A stretch of DNA of 64,000 bases from Bacteroidales bacterium (GCA_021740645.1 JAIOZL010000002.1:186001-250000), one strand, 5' to 3'. Numbered from the stretch's first letter, positions 7,161 to 16,381 are shown. Numbers and translations are program-made. Notes: a model not told the origin generated them from the letters alone.

Positions 7161-8768
7161 TCAAACTCTTTTTCGATTTCTGATTTGAAAAACAATAGCC
7201 ATAAGGATAAATAATACACTTAAGAAAGAAACGATTCGGCCGATGTATTCTCCCATGGATGTATAAAAGGTAAGCTTTGAATTGAGATTGATTTCCTCTT
7301 TTATGGCAATGGGCTCCCAGTAGTTGGTTTCCTGAGAAATGTCCCCTCTTTGATTAACAAAGCAGGAAATACCTGTATTCGCAGATCGTGCGATACTCCG
7401 ACGGTTTTCAATGGCTCTTATCGGGGCAAAATAGGCATGTTGTTTATGCCCCGGGGTATTTCCCCACCATCCGTCATTGGTTATTATGAATATTACTTCT
7501 GCCCCATTTCTGATGAAATTACTTGTAAACTCACCGTATACCGACTCATAACATATCAGGGGAGCGATTACCAAACTATCTTGTGTAACAAAGGGGGTTT
7601 GATCTTCATCGATACCCAGAGAGCCTACTGTTCCACCCAGATCAATTGCAAGGCTTTCAAAAAACCGGAAAGGCCCCCATGAAGGCATCCATTCCACACC
7701 AGGGGTTAATTTTGACTTATGGTGGCGTTGAAAATCATTTGTTGTATCCACTAAAAATGCGGTATTGTGACGGTTGTAGTAAAACTCTCCCCGATCATGA
7801 TAACGGGCTGATCCTGGTATTTTTTCTCCTTCTCTTAACTTTGTATAGGTGGATGCCCCAATAACAATTTCAATTCCAGGCCGGTGACGGATATAATCCT
7901 GCAACATTTTTAAGCTGGTGGACCATTGTAGATTTCTTTCCCAGATATCTTCCTGTAGGGCTGACTCAGGGGCTACAATAAACCGGGTGTTTTCACTCCT
8001 GAGAGGCTCTGCCAGTTTCATGTTGCGGTTGATCACCTCAATAGGAGGGAGAGAATATTGCTCTGAATAGGGATCAATATTTGGTTGCGTTATAATTACC
8101 TCAACAGGATTACTATCTTCTTTATAACTAAAGTATATGAGGTATGAAATAAAAACAGGAATTAGGATCATTAACAAGGGTATAAGCAATTTAACTAATA
8201 TTTTTTTTGAGAACAATTGCTCAATGGTGCTATTTGAGATAGCCCTGAAGAAAAGAATGTTAGCCATTATTACCCAGATTGAGCCACCTAAAGCTCCTGT
8301 ATATTCATACCATTGTATCCATTTCGGATACACGCCAAATCCGTTTCCAAGTGTAAGCCATGGCCAGGTAAGTTTCCAGGAAAGATGCACATACTCAAAA
8401 GCAACCCAAAAAATCACCAACAGAAAATATCCTTTATGCTTTCCATAGATGTGTCGTCGGGATAAATGAAAAACATTAAAAACAAAGCTCATAAACATGG
8501 AATTAAAAACCCAGGCCAAAACAGCCACAGGAGTAGAATTAAAAACCCAATAAGTAGTGGCCACATTCCATATAAAAAATCCCGGATAGGTATAAAAGAA
8601 AACGCTATACCGGTTGAATTTTTCACTGTGTTCGGCAATGTACTGCTCTATAATGAGCATCGGAACCAGCGCGGTAAAGAGGAAAGCCGGCAAACCATTT
8701 ACAGGCCAGCTCAGGGTAAATAGCACACCCGAAAGGGCAGACAATAACAAAAGATGGATCTTTTTCAT
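7161..8768 (-). CDS. lnt: Apolipoprotein N-acyltransferase
   Basis: The 535-residue inner-membrane enzyme adds the third acyl chain to the N-terminal Cys of lipoproteins. The N-terminal half has several transmembrane helices; the periplasmic half is a nitrilase-like domain with Glu in VAPESALQED, Lys in KSKLTPGVEW and Cys in PLICYESVYGEF (about Glu268, Lys353, Cys406 from this start). I chose ATG 8768 (MKKIHLLLL) over a TTG three codons upstream; a -7 box lies at 8791-8798. The hydrolase gene begins 1 nt beyond its stop. The many lipoproteins here (rhodanese, GldD, GldK, M48, LptE) are the expected substrates. Confidence 0.93.
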   Translation of the reverse strand: MKKIHLLLLSALSGVLFTLSWPVNGLPAFLFTALVPMLIIEQYIAEHSEKFNRYSVFFYTYPGFFIWNVATTYWVFNSTPVAVLAWVFNSMFMSFVFNVFHLSRRHIYGKHKGYFLLVIFWVAFEYVHLSWKLTWPWLTLGNGFGVYPKWIQWYEYTGALGGSIWVIMANILFFRAISNSTIEQLFSKKILVKLLIPLLMILIPVFISYLIYFSYKEDSNPVEVIITQPNIDPYSEQYSLPPIEVINRNMKLAEPLRSENTRFIVAPESALQEDIWERNLQWSTSLKMLQDYIRHRPGIEIVIGASTYTKLREGEKIPGSARYHDRGEFYYNRHNTAFLVDTTNDFQRHHKSKLTPGVEWMPSWGPFRFFESLAIDLGGTVGSLGIDEDQTPFVTQDSLVIAPLICYESVYGEFTSNFIRNGAEVIFIITNDGWWGNTPGHKQHAYFAPIRAIENRRSIARSANTGISCFVNQRGDISQETNYWEPIAIKEEINLNSKLTFYTSMGEYIGRIVSFLSVLFILMAIVFQIRNRKRV

Positions 8769-8790
8769 AATGTGCAAAACGAAGTTAGGG

Positions 8791-8798
8791 CAAAGATA
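8791..8798 (-). promoter_or_regulatory. -7 box (TAtcTTTG) for lnt
   Basis: Minus-strand TATCTTTG, 22 nt before the lnt ATG. Matches the Bacteroidota -7 consensus; -33 not clear. Confidence 0.5.
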
Positions 8799-8834
8799 TT
8801 GAAAAGCGGTTAACAGGAATGTTAAGAATTGGAA

Positions 8835-10046
8835 CTAAAGATCTTCAGTATTGAGGAAAAGAAAATTATTGTAGGGGTATCTTTTAATGTGAATTTTTTT
8901 AACTGCTTCGTAAATCACTTTTCTGAATTCTTCAATGTTTTCTTTTTCAGTGGCGGAAATAAATAAAGTGGGCAATTCAGATTTTCCCATCCACGTTTTT
9001 TTAAGGTCATTCAGGCTGAGGTTTTCTTTGGTAACAGGTGTTAAGTCATCCTCATCCTTTTGGATAAAAGTGTAGGCATCAATTTTGTTAAATACGATGA
9101 CGGTAGGCTTTCCATTTGCATTAATCTCAGCTAAAGTTTGATTCACCACTTCAATCTGTTCTTCAAAATCAGGATGGGAAATGTCTACCACATGAATCAG
9201 CAGATCAGCATCTCTTACTTCATCAAGGGTTGACTTAAAGGATTCTACCAGGTCGTGGGGTAACTTGCGAATAAATCCCACCGTGTCGGATAAAAGAAAT
9301 GGTAAGTTTCCGATCACCACTTTTCTCACAGTTGTATCAAGTGTAGCAAACAATTTATTTTCGGCAAATACATTTGATTTGCTGATCATATTCATGATGG
9401 TGGATTTACCTACGTTAGTATATCCAACTAAAGCAACCTGCACCATACTAGCCCTGTTTCCCCTTTGGGTGGCTTTTTGCTTATCAATTTTTTCAAGTTT
9501 CTTTTTAAGCAAAGAAATTCTGTCGCGGATTATCCGTCGGTCGGTTTCAATTTCGGTTTCACCAGGCCCCCTAAGCCCGATTCCGCCTCGCTGCCTTTCG
9601 AGGTGGGTCCACATCCTGGTAAGCCGCGGAAGCAGGTATTGATATTGTGCCAGTTCAACCTGTGTTCTTGCATGACTGGTCCGGGCTCTTTTAGCAAAAA
9701 TATCAAGAATAAGGTTGTTCCTGTCGAGGATGCGACATTTTAACGCATTCTCAATATTTCTAATTTGAGAAGGACTTAGCTCGTCGTCAAAAATTGCGAT
9801 GTCAATTTTATTTTCCTTAATGTAACTATTAATCTCTTCCAGTTTCCCTGAGCCCACAAAAGTCCTTGAGTCTTTCATTGCCAGCTTTTGTACAAATATT
9901 TTTTTAGTATCTGCTCCGGCTGTATCCGTTAAAAAGGCAAGCTCATTAAGGTATTCCATAACACGTTCTTCCGTTTCATTTTGGGTAATTACCCCAATTA
10001 AAACAGCAGTTTCTTTTGTTATGGATGTTTCGATATATTTTGGCAA
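8835..10046 (-). CDS. hflX: GTPase HflX
   Basis: The 403-residue ribosome-associated GTPase splits or rescues stalled ribosomes after stress. The N-terminal HflX domain has the conserved GSGKLEEI and DDELSPSQ elements, then the family-specific GPGETEIETDRR, then a TRAFAC GTPase domain: G1 GYTNVGKST, G3 DTVGF, G4 NKID. The C-terminal extension is short. No ATG precedes the conserved sequence; the first in-frame initiator after the upstream stop is TTG at 10046, which I use. That TTG ends a T-rich TACTTTTTG string resembling a promoter box, so the true start is not settled. It follows trpS by 35 bp. Confidence 0.9.
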   Translation of the reverse strand: MPKYIETSITKETAVLIGVITQNETEERVMEYLNELAFLTDTAGADTKKIFVQKLAMKDSRTFVGSGKLEEINSYIKENKIDIAIFDDELSPSQIRNIENALKCRILDRNNLILDIFAKRARTSHARTQVELAQYQYLLPRLTRMWTHLERQRGGIGLRGPGETEIETDRRIIRDRISLLKKKLEKIDKQKATQRGNRASMVQVALVGYTNVGKSTIMNMISKSNVFAENKLFATLDTTVRKVVIGNLPFLLSDTVGFIRKLPHDLVESFKSTLDEVRDADLLIHVVDISHPDFEEQIEVVNQTLAEINANGKPTVIVFNKIDAYTFIQKDEDDLTPVTKENLSLNDLKKTWMGKSELPTLFISATEKENIEEFRKVIYEAVKKIHIKRYPYNNFLFLNTEDL

Positions 10047-10081
10047 AAAGTAGAATGTTTAATACGTGTACGAATTCTTTT

Positions 10082-11074
10082 TTATGGCCTGAAGCCAATA
10101 ATTTTTCTGACTTCACTTATGGTCTTTACTCCGCTTACCATAGCTTTTTCTTTCCCCATATCCATTACTTTTTTGATATAAACATCATTAGCGTTAAGCT
10201 CAATGATCTTTTCTCTTATAGGGGCTGTAAACTGAATAATATCCTCAGCAAGTTGTTTCTTCATATCCCCGTAACGGATTTCGCAATTGTTATATTTCTC
10301 CTCAAAAAAGTCGATAGTCTCTTTTTCCGAAACGGCTTCCATCAATTTAAAAAGGTTTTGAATGGGATCAGGTTTCACACTATTTTTTTCAGTTGGGCCG
10401 GCATCAGATACCGCTCGCATCACTTTCTTTCTTATCACTTTGGGGTCGTCAGCTAAAAAGATAGCATTACCTTCTCCTTCAGATTTTCCCATTTTCCCGC
10501 TACCATCAAGGCCGGGTATTTTAACCAGTTCTTCACCAAAATTATAGGCAACAGGTTCGGGGAAATAATCCACTTTATACATCCTGTTAAATCTTCGGGC
10601 AAAAGTACGGGTCATTTCCAGGTGTTGCTCCTGGTCCTTTCCTACAGGTACCTTGTGCGACCTATGGATAAGGATATCAGCTGCCATCAAAGTAGGGTAG
10701 GTGAGTAAGCCCGCATTAATATTTTCAGGTTGCTTCCGGGCTTTATCTTTAAAAGTAGTTACCTTTTGCAATTCACCCATATAGGCATTCATGTTCAGTA
10801 GCAGGTATAACTCGGCTGTTTGAGGTAAGTCACTTTGTACATAAATTGTTGCTGCTTCAGGGTCGATTCCAGCCGCAAGGTATTCTACCAGAGCTTGTTT
10901 TACGTTTCCTTGGAAGTTTTCAGGAGTTGGGTGGGTTGTGAGAGAATGATAGTCAGCAATAAAGAAATAGCATGTATTTTCATACTGCATTTTTTTAAAA
11001 TTTCTCAACGCACCAAAATAATTTCCCAGGTGCAGATTTCCGGTTGGCCTTATACCACTTAATACAATATCCAT
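10082..11074 (-). CDS. trpS: Tryptophanyl-tRNA synthetase
   Basis: The 330-residue class Ic synthetase charges tRNA-Trp. The HIGH-equivalent signature is HLGN within SGIRPTGNLHLGNYFG, and the KMSKS-equivalent is KMGKS, both typical of bacterial TrpRS. Tryptophan-pocket elements (MNAYMGELQ, PTLMAADIL, VPVGKDQEQHLE) are intact and the length is normal. It sits between rng and hflX on the same strand; spacings of 69 and 35 bp allow a shared transcript. Cytosolic. Confidence 0.96.
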   Translation of the reverse strand: MDIVLSGIRPTGNLHLGNYFGALRNFKKMQYENTCYFFIADYHSLTTHPTPENFQGNVKQALVEYLAAGIDPEAATIYVQSDLPQTAELYLLLNMNAYMGELQKVTTFKDKARKQPENINAGLLTYPTLMAADILIHRSHKVPVGKDQEQHLEMTRTFARRFNRMYKVDYFPEPVAYNFGEELVKIPGLDGSGKMGKSEGEGNAIFLADDPKVIRKKVMRAVSDAGPTEKNSVKPDPIQNLFKLMEAVSEKETIDFFEEKYNNCEIRYGDMKKQLAEDIIQFTAPIREKIIELNANDVYIKKVMDMGKEKAMVSGVKTISEVRKIIGFRP

Positions 11075-11143
11075 TTATAAATTCCTTTGATTTTCCCCTA
11101 AATAATTGCAAATTTCTCAAATTATTCCATGGGGTGAAAATTC

Positions 11144-12694
11144 TTACATTTTTATTTCATCCAAATTCTTGTTAAGAAAATGGTACTCTAAGAGGTTGTA
11201 AGTGCTGTCTGGTTTCAGCTTTATCCATCGCTTATATTTTAGAAACCATTGAACCTGTATTGATTTTAAACCTTTTGTGAGATGTGCATATAAAAATGGA
11301 TGAAGGGTAATGGTGAGGTTTTTTTCATTTTGATCCTGAATTAAATATCTCAGGTTATTTTCAAGATCATCAATATAGATTAAGCTGGGCCTGATTTCTC
11401 CAGTTCCGGAACAAACCGGGCAACGCTCAGCATTTTTAACATTCATTTCAGGGCGCACACGCTGGCGTGTAATCTGAACAAGCCCAAATTTACTGGGAGG
11501 CAAAATTGTATGTTTTGCCCTATCCTTCGCCATTTCTTCCTTCAGTTTCTGGTATAATTTCCGTCTGTTAGAAGCCAGCTTCATGTCAATAAAATCGATC
11601 ACAATGATACCACCCATATCACGCAGCCGAAGCTGACGTGCTAACTCTGCTGCAGCTTCCAGGTTAACCGAAAGGGCATTTTCTTCCTGACTGTTTTCTT
11701 TATTCACTCTGTGCCCGCTGTTAATATCAATTACATGCAGGGCCTCGGTATGTTCGATGATCAAATATATCCCACTGCGAATAGTTACAATTCTGCCAAA
11801 TGAGTTATTGATCTGTTTGTCAATCCCAAAGTTTTCAAATATGGGTTTTTTCCCATTGTAAAACTTAATGATCTTCGTTTTGTCGGGGGCAATTGAATTT
11901 AAATAATTGCGTGTATCATCGTAAAGGGTCTTATCATTGATAATGATACTGTTAAACGATTCGTTCAGGACATCTCTTAAGATTGCTGATGTTCTGTCAA
12001 GCTCACTAACTATTTTAAGTGGTGGGCTTGCTTTATGAAGTTTTTGAAATGAAGTTTCCCATTTCACTACCAGGCTGGTTAGGTCATTATTTAAGTCGGC
12101 TACTTTTTTATTCTCAGCAACCGTGCGAATAATTACCCCGAAATTCTCAGGCCTGATACTTTGAATAAGACGCTTCAGGCGTTTTCTTTCATCAATACTT
12201 TTAATTCGTTGTGAAAGAGAAATCCGATTGGAAAAGGGAACTAACACCAAATACCTTCCAGCCAGCGATAGTTCGGAGGAAAGCCTGGGTCCTTTTGTTG
12301 ATATGGGTTCTTTTGCTACCTGAACCAGGATTTGTTGGCCGGTTGTAAGTACATTAGAAATTTTTCCCGTTTTTTCAATGTCTTTCTCAAGTCTAAAACG
12401 GTCAAGTGAAGGACTTTTAATCCTTCCCTGAAGGGTCAACTGCGTAAGTTTATTAAGTGACCGGATTTGTGGCCCTAAGTCAAGATAATGAAGAAAAGCG
12501 TCTTTCTCATAACCTACGTCTACAAATGCAGCATTAAGACCGGGCATAATTTTACGTACCTTGCCCAGGTAAACATCACCCACTGCAAAACTAGTATCGC
12601 TTTTTTCTTTGTGTAATTCAACAAGGGATTTTTCTTCAAGTAAAGCAATTTCCACACCTGAAGACCCCGAGTTTATAATTAGTTCTTTATTCAC
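11144..12694 (-). CDS. rng: Ribonuclease G (RNase E/G family)
   Basis: The 516-residue endoribonuclease matures rRNA 5' ends and cleaves AU-rich single-stranded RNA. An S1 domain (about 35-125, VGDVYLGKVRKIMPGLNAAFVDVG) is followed by the RNase H-like/DNase I-like catalytic core with Mg-binding DINSG and IVIDFIDM, and a Zn-link CPVCSGTG. The length is that of RNase G without the disordered degradosome scaffold of RNase E. The HU and bS22-like genes lie upstream behind a hairpin. No obvious -7 box is seen directly before the ATG. Confidence 0.94.
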   Translation of the reverse strand: MNKELIINSGSSGVEIALLEEKSLVELHKEKSDTSFAVGDVYLGKVRKIMPGLNAAFVDVGYEKDAFLHYLDLGPQIRSLNKLTQLTLQGRIKSPSLDRFRLEKDIEKTGKISNVLTTGQQILVQVAKEPISTKGPRLSSELSLAGRYLVLVPFSNRISLSQRIKSIDERKRLKRLIQSIRPENFGVIIRTVAENKKVADLNNDLTSLVVKWETSFQKLHKASPPLKIVSELDRTSAILRDVLNESFNSIIINDKTLYDDTRNYLNSIAPDKTKIIKFYNGKKPIFENFGIDKQINNSFGRIVTIRSGIYLIIEHTEALHVIDINSGHRVNKENSQEENALSVNLEAAAELARQLRLRDMGGIIVIDFIDMKLASNRRKLYQKLKEEMAKDRAKHTILPPSKFGLVQITRQRVRPEMNVKNAERCPVCSGTGEIRPSLIYIDDLENNLRYLIQDQNEKNLTITLHPFLYAHLTKGLKSIQVQWFLKYKRWIKLKPDSTYNLLEYHFLNKNLDEIKM

Positions 12695-12784
12695 ATTTGT
12701 TCGTCTTTAATATAATTTACATCTATTAAACGAGTTTAATGATGCTTTCTGGAGAGAGCCGAACTGATTTTTGAGGTGGTCAAG

Positions 12785-12826
12785 AATTTTAAGCATAGCA
12801 AAGCATGCTGTGCTATGCTTAAAATT
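12785..12826 (-). terminator. Perfect 16-bp stem-loop downstream of the bS22-like gene
   Basis: Arms 12785-12800 and 12811-12826 are exactly complementary around a 10-nt loop. The arm ends are A/T runs, giving a U-rich 3' side in either direction. It lies 8 bp past the stop codon of the 29-residue gene and before rng, so it should separate the HU-bS22 transcript from rng. Confidence 0.75.
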
Positions 12827-12834
12827 TAGAAAAA

Positions 12835-12924
12835 TTATTTCTTTTTATGTCTGTTTTTCCGTAAACGCTTTTTCCGTTTATGGGTCGCCATCTTATGTCT
12901 TTTTCGCTTTTTCCCGCTTGGCAT
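12835..12924 (-). CDS. bS22/mS38-like small basic ribosomal protein (AURKAIP1/COX24 domain)
   Basis: A 29-residue frame from ATG 12924 to TAA 12835 encodes MPSGKKRKRHKMATHK followed by RKKRLRKNRHKKK. About two thirds of residues are Lys, Arg or His. This matches the short protein annotated across Bacteroidota as 'AURKAIP1/COX24 domain-containing', a family that includes mitochondrial mS38 and actinobacterial bS22, which bind the small-subunit decoding region. The match is from memory of the family, not a search. It begins 31 bp after the HU stop codon, so it is likely co-transcribed with HU, and it is followed by a strong stem-loop. Confidence 0.85.
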   Translation of the reverse strand: MPSGKKRKRHKMATHKRKKRLRKNRHKKK

Positions 12925-12955
12925 AATTTAAATATATAAATTTAACTGTTATTGA

Positions 12956-13240
12956 TTACTTAACACTACCTTTAATATCGTTTACAAAAGTTTTGGCTGG
13001 TTTAAAAGCCGGAATATTATGAGCAGGTATTATTATGGTTGTGTTTTTAGATATATTTCTACCTGTTTTTTCAGCTCTCTTTTTAATAACAAAACTCCCA
13101 AACCCTCTAAGGTATACATTTTCACCTTTAGCCATAGAATTCTTAACGGATTCCATAAAAGCTTCAACAGTATGCTGAACAGTTACTTTTTCTATGCCAG
13201 TCTTATTTGAAATTTCTGCAACGATTTCTGCTTTTGTCAT
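12956..13240 (-). CDS. HU-family DNA-binding protein
   Basis: The 94-residue nucleoid protein has the whole HU/IHF fold: N-terminal helices (MTKAEIVAEISNKTG), the dimer core GENVYLRGFGSFVIKKRAEKTGRN, and a DNA-intercalating arm tip with Pro in IIIPAHNIPAFKPAK. It binds and bends DNA as a dimer. A -7 box lies about 50 nt upstream and the bS22-like gene follows 31 bp downstream, so the two are probably one transcript. Divergent from mutY. HU versus IHF subunit cannot be settled by eye; HU is the more common case here. Confidence 0.93.
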   Translation of the reverse strand: MTKAEIVAEISNKTGIEKVTVQHTVEAFMESVKNSMAKGENVYLRGFGSFVIKKRAEKTGRNISKNTTIIIPAHNIPAFKPAKTFVNDIKGSVK

Positions 13241-13289
13241 GATTATTTCTTTTAATATGTTGTACTAATACGATTTTCAATCAGGGCTG

Positions 13290-13297
13290 CAAATATA
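13290..13297 (-). promoter_or_regulatory. -7 box (TAtaTTTG) for the HU gene
   Basis: Minus-strand TATATTTG, about 50 nt before the HU ATG; a TTG lies 16 nt further upstream, slightly shorter than the usual spacing. Confidence 0.5.
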
Positions 13298-13349
13298 TAA
13301 ATTTTTTTAAATGCAATGCATAATGAATGTTTTTTTAACTGTCTGTGAT

Positions 13350-13357
13350 TAAATTTG
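13350..13357 (+). promoter_or_regulatory. -7 box (TAaaTTTG) 6 nt before the mutY ATG
   Basis: TAAATTTG ends with an in-frame TTG; exactly six nucleotides follow before ATG 13364, the same arrangement as tatC and recG. Suggests a leaderless mutY mRNA. Confidence 0.6.
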
Positions 13358-13363
13358 TTCCCG

Positions 13364-14458
13364 ATGAAATTTTCTAAAAAAGTTCTGGAGTGGTATAAGG
13401 TGAATAAAAGGGAACTTCCGTGGAGGTTAACCAACGATCCTTATAAAATATGGATATCAGAAATTATATTGCAACAAACCCGTGTGGAGCAAGGAACAGC
13501 CTATTATGAAAGGTTTATCCATCGTTTTCCAACTTTAAAATCATTGGCAAATGCCAGTGAGGAGGAGGTTTTAAATGTTTGGCAGGGCCTTGGCTATTAT
13601 TCCCGTGCGCGAAACATGCATTCCTCCGCAAAGAGGATCCATAATGAGTTAGGTAGCATATTTCCAGATCGTTATAGTGAAATTATTAAACTTAAAGGAA
13701 TTGGCGAATATACAGCTGCAGCCATTGCTTCTATTGCATTCAACCGGGCTTATGCAGTGGTAGATGGAAACGTGGTCAGGGTAATTAGCCGGGTTTTTGG
13801 GATAAAGGAAGCTGCAGATACCTCTTCGGGGAAAAAGAAAGTACAGGAGAAAATGAATGAATTGCTTCCTTCAAATGATGCCGGGACATTTAACCAGGCG
13901 ATAATGGAATTCGGAGCTTTGCAATGCACTCCCCGGACCCCTGATTGTAAACAATGTATATTTATAGCAAATTGTTTCGCCAACCTTAATGGGCTGGTTG
14001 ATTCATTACCAGCGAAATCCCGCAAAGTTAAAACACGAACAAGGTATTTATATTACCTGGTGTATGTTGCAAACATGAAAAATGACATCTTTAACTGGAT
14101 AGTAAAAAGGGAGAAAGAAGATATCTGGAAAGGCCTCTATGACTTTCCTCATTATGACTTTACTTCTTTGCATACAATAAAAGATATCAAAAAAAGAATT
14201 TTTGAAGATATCCCATTAGCTAAAAATTCTATTATCACAGTGAGCCATGAATATAAACATGTATTGTCACATCAGGTTTTAAAGGTTCGGTTTTTTATAA
14301 TTGAACTTGCAGCTATTGAAGCGGATAAAAATATTTCCTGGTTAGAAAATAAAAGATGTTTAAAGATTAAAACCATGGATATCAACAATTATCCTCTTCC
14401 CAGGCTTATTGAAAAGTTTGTCAGTGAAAATTCAATGTTTTCTAAAAACTCCAAATAA
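13364..14458 (+). CDS. mutY: A/G-specific adenine DNA glycosylase
   Basis: The 364-residue repair enzyme removes A mispaired with 8-oxoguanine. Catalytic Glu33 lies in SEIILQQTRVEQ, the helix-hairpin-helix is GIGEYTAAAIASIAF, catalytic Asp134 is in VVDGNVVRV, and the [4Fe-4S] motif is Cys188-x6-Cys195-x2-Cys198-x5-Cys204. A C-terminal NUDIX-like 8-oxoG recognition domain follows (about 220-350). The TTG at 13355 is part of a -7 box, so ATG 13364 is the better start. The order mutY-ssb-gldE-gldD recurs in Bacteroidota. Confidence 0.95.
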   Translation: MKFSKKVLEWYKVNKRELPWRLTNDPYKIWISEIILQQTRVEQGTAYYERFIHRFPTLKSLANASEEEVLNVWQGLGYYSRARNMHSSAKRIHNELGSIFPDRYSEIIKLKGIGEYTAAAIASIAFNRAYAVVDGNVVRVISRVFGIKEAADTSSGKKKVQEKMNELLPSNDAGTFNQAIMEFGALQCTPRTPDCKQCIFIANCFANLNGLVDSLPAKSRKVKTRTRYLYYLVYVANMKNDIFNWIVKREKEDIWKGLYDFPHYDFTSLHTIKDIKKRIFEDIPLAKNSIITVSHEYKHVLSHQVLKVRFFIIELAAIEADKNISWLENKRCLKIKTMDINNYPLPRLIEKFVSENSMFSKNSK

Positions 14459-14464
14459 AATTTG

Positions 14465-14472
14465 TAAATTTG
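14465..14472 (+). promoter_or_regulatory. -7 box (TAaaTTTG) for ssb
   Basis: TAAATTTG just after the mutY stop, 32 nt before the ssb ATG; implies ssb has its own promoter. Confidence 0.55.
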
Positions 14473-14504
14473 TAGCAGTACAAAACCAATAAAAATTAAT
14501 ATTT

Positions 14505-14930
14505 ATGGCAGGAATTAACAGAGTAATTTTAGTAGGGAACCTGGGGCGTGACCCTGAGGTTATGACCTTTGATAATGGTGTAAAAAAAGCATCTTTTTCG
14601 TTAGCTACTACGGAGAGCTATAAAAATAAAGAAGGTCAGAGAGTCGAACAGACCGAATGGCATAATATTGTTTTATGGCGTGGACTGGCAGATGTAGCCG
14701 AAAGATTTTTAAAAAAAGGTAATCAGATTTACCTGGAAGGAAAAATCAAAACACGTTCATACGAACAAGATGGCCAAAAAAAGTATGTAACGGAAATATT
14801 TGTGGATAATATGACCATGCTGGGAAAGCGTGAAGCGGGATCCACTGAAGAATACCAGAAATCGCAGCAGCAAACTCAAAAAGTTGAAGAACCTGAAATT
14901 GAAGCGCCTGAAGACGATCTTCCTTTCTAA
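14505..14930 (+). CDS. ssb: Single-stranded DNA-binding protein
   Basis: The 141-residue OB-fold protein coats ssDNA during replication and repair. The fold starts at GINRVILVGNLGRDPE and contains the conserved TEWHNIVLWRGLADVAERFLKKG and YLEGKIKTRSYEQDGQKKY segments. A Gln/Glu-rich linker leads to the acidic tip DDLPF, the docking site for SSB partner proteins such as RecG, which is also in this window. It lies between mutY and gldE on the same strand. Confidence 0.96.
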   Translation: MAGINRVILVGNLGRDPEVMTFDNGVKKASFSLATTESYKNKEGQRVEQTEWHNIVLWRGLADVAERFLKKGNQIYLEGKIKTRSYEQDGQKKYVTEIFVDNMTMLGKREAGSTEEYQKSQQQTQKVEEPEIEAPEDDLPF

Positions 14931-14993
14931 ATCATTTTTGATATTATAATTCAACCGAAGGTGATTACCATATAAATGATTGGGATATTTTAT

Positions 14994-15001
14994 TAATTTT
15001 G
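14994..15001 (+). promoter_or_regulatory. -7 box (TAatTTTG) for gldE
   Basis: TAATTTTG, 32 nt before the TTG start of gldE; supports a start at or downstream of 15034. Confidence 0.5.
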
Positions 15002-15033
15002 CATCCAAATTGTGAAATTAAAATATCTTTATT

Positions 15034-16377
15034 TTGGAAGAGCCTGATAGTGACCCACATCTGTGGTTGTTGAACATAATGGCAAATGTCTTTACCGGGC
15101 ATTTTTCACCGGGTATTCTAATCGGTTTTCTTGTAGTCCTTGTATTATTGATTTTTTCGGCCATGATATCAGGTTCGGAAACGGCATTTTTTTCCTTTAA
15201 TCCTTCTCAGTTAAAGGATTTCCGGGCAAAAGGCAGCCGTACAAACAACACTATACTCACATTGCTTGAGCGGCCTAAGCGTTTGCTGGCTACAATTCTC
15301 ATTACCAATAATTTTGTGAATGTAGCCATTGTGATTATTAGTTCATATTTATCCAGTCAGATTTTTAATTTTTCTTCCTCTCCTATTATCGGCTTCATTG
15401 TTGAAGTGGTTATCATTACCACTATAATATTATTATTTGGAGAGATCATGCCGAAAATTTATGCTAATTATAATCCGGTGATATTTGCCACCTTTATGGT
15501 ACAACCCCTGTTTATATTAACTAAAGTCTTTTATCCGATTGCCTCTGTACTTGTGCAAACTACTTCCTTCATCGACAGGAAAATGGGAAATAAGAACCAG
15601 CAAATTTCAATGCAGGAATTGTCAGATGCTATAGATATTACGGTAGATGAAAATTCGCCGGAACAGGAAACTAAAATTTTAAAGGGTATTGTCAGGTTTA
15701 CAGAAATAGAGGCCAAAGAAATCATGAAGTCGCGGCTGGATGCCGTTTCAATAGAAGCAGGAAGTACTTTCAGGGATGTAATAAATGTAGTTAATGAATC
15801 AAATTATTCACGAATACCCGTATATACTGAAACATTTGACAACATTATTGGGATCCTTTATGTAAAAGATCTGCTTCCACACATTGACCAAAAAGAAAAC
15901 TTTGACTGGAAAAGCCTTGTAAGGCCAGCCTTTTATGTTCCTGAAAATAAAAAAATCAATGATTTGCTTCAGGAAATACAGGAAAAGAAAATCCATATGG
16001 CCATTGTGGTAGACGAATATGGGGGAACTTCAGGTATAGTTACCCTGGAAGATATTATCGAAGAAATTGTGGGTGAAATATCTGATGAATTTGACTCATT
16101 TTTGGATGATGTAGAGTATACTAAAATTGATGATTTTCATTATGTGTTTCAGGGGAAAACCAGTATTAATGATTTCTGTAAAATAATTGATATCGACGAT
16201 GTTATTTTTGATGAAGTTAAAGGAGATGCTGACTCACTTGCCGGTTTAATTCTTGAGATTTTAGGGAGGATGCCGGAACGGAATACGATTGTTAGATACT
16301 TAAACTATGAATTTAAAGTCCTTTCGGTGGATCACAGAAGAATTAAAAAGGTTAATGTGACGATTCATAAAAAATAA
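15034..16377 (+). CDS. gldE: GldE, gliding-associated CorC/HlyC-type CBS protein
   Basis: The 447-residue membrane protein has a CNNM/DUF21 transmembrane domain (about 25-190, with [10 protein letters not shown]), a CBS pair ([12 protein letters not shown] and [29 protein letters not shown]), and a C-terminal CorC_HlyC domain. The family resembles magnesium/cobalt efflux proteins; GldE works with GldD in gliding and T9SS function in flavobacteria. The start is TTG 15034, giving an EEPDSDP N-terminus; the next ATG is at 15079, so the exact start is uncertain. gldD begins 4 bp after the stop, so they are coupled, as in other Bacteroidota. Confidence 0.9.
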   Translation: MEEPDSDPHLWLLNIMANVFTGHFSPGILIGFLVVLVLLIFSAMISGSETAFFSFNPSQLKDFRAKGSRTNNTILTLLERPKRLLATILITNNFVNVAIVIISSYLSSQIFNFSSSPIIGFIVEVVIITTIILLFGEIMPKIYANYNPVIFATFMVQPLFILTKVFYPIASVLVQTTSFIDRKMGNKNQQISMQELSDAIDITVDENSPEQETKILKGIVRFTEIEAKEIMKSRLDAVSIEAGSTFRDVINVVNESNYSRIPVYTETFDNIIGILYVKDLLPHIDQKENFDWKSLVRPAFYVPENKKINDLLQEIQEKKIHMAIVVDEYGGTSGIVTLEDIIEEIVGEISDEFDSFLDDVEYTKIDDFHYVFQGKTSINDFCKIIDIDDVIFDEVKGDADSLAGLILEILGRMPERNTIVRYLNYEFKVLSVDHRRIKKVNVTIHKK

Positions 16378-16381
16378 TCGG

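Noticed and set aside
9465..9743. Plus-strand 92- and 125-residue frames inside hflX
   Set aside because: Antisense shadows of a conserved GTPase; no signals of their own.
10016..10456. Plus-strand 146-residue frame over hflX start and trpS end
   Set aside because: Phe/Tyr-rich antisense shadow of trpS; composition is that of reversed synthetase codons.
11075..11143. CCCC/GGGG inverted repeat between rng and trpS
   Set aside because: The arms are interrupted by a two-base mismatch and no T run follows, so it is not supported as a terminator.
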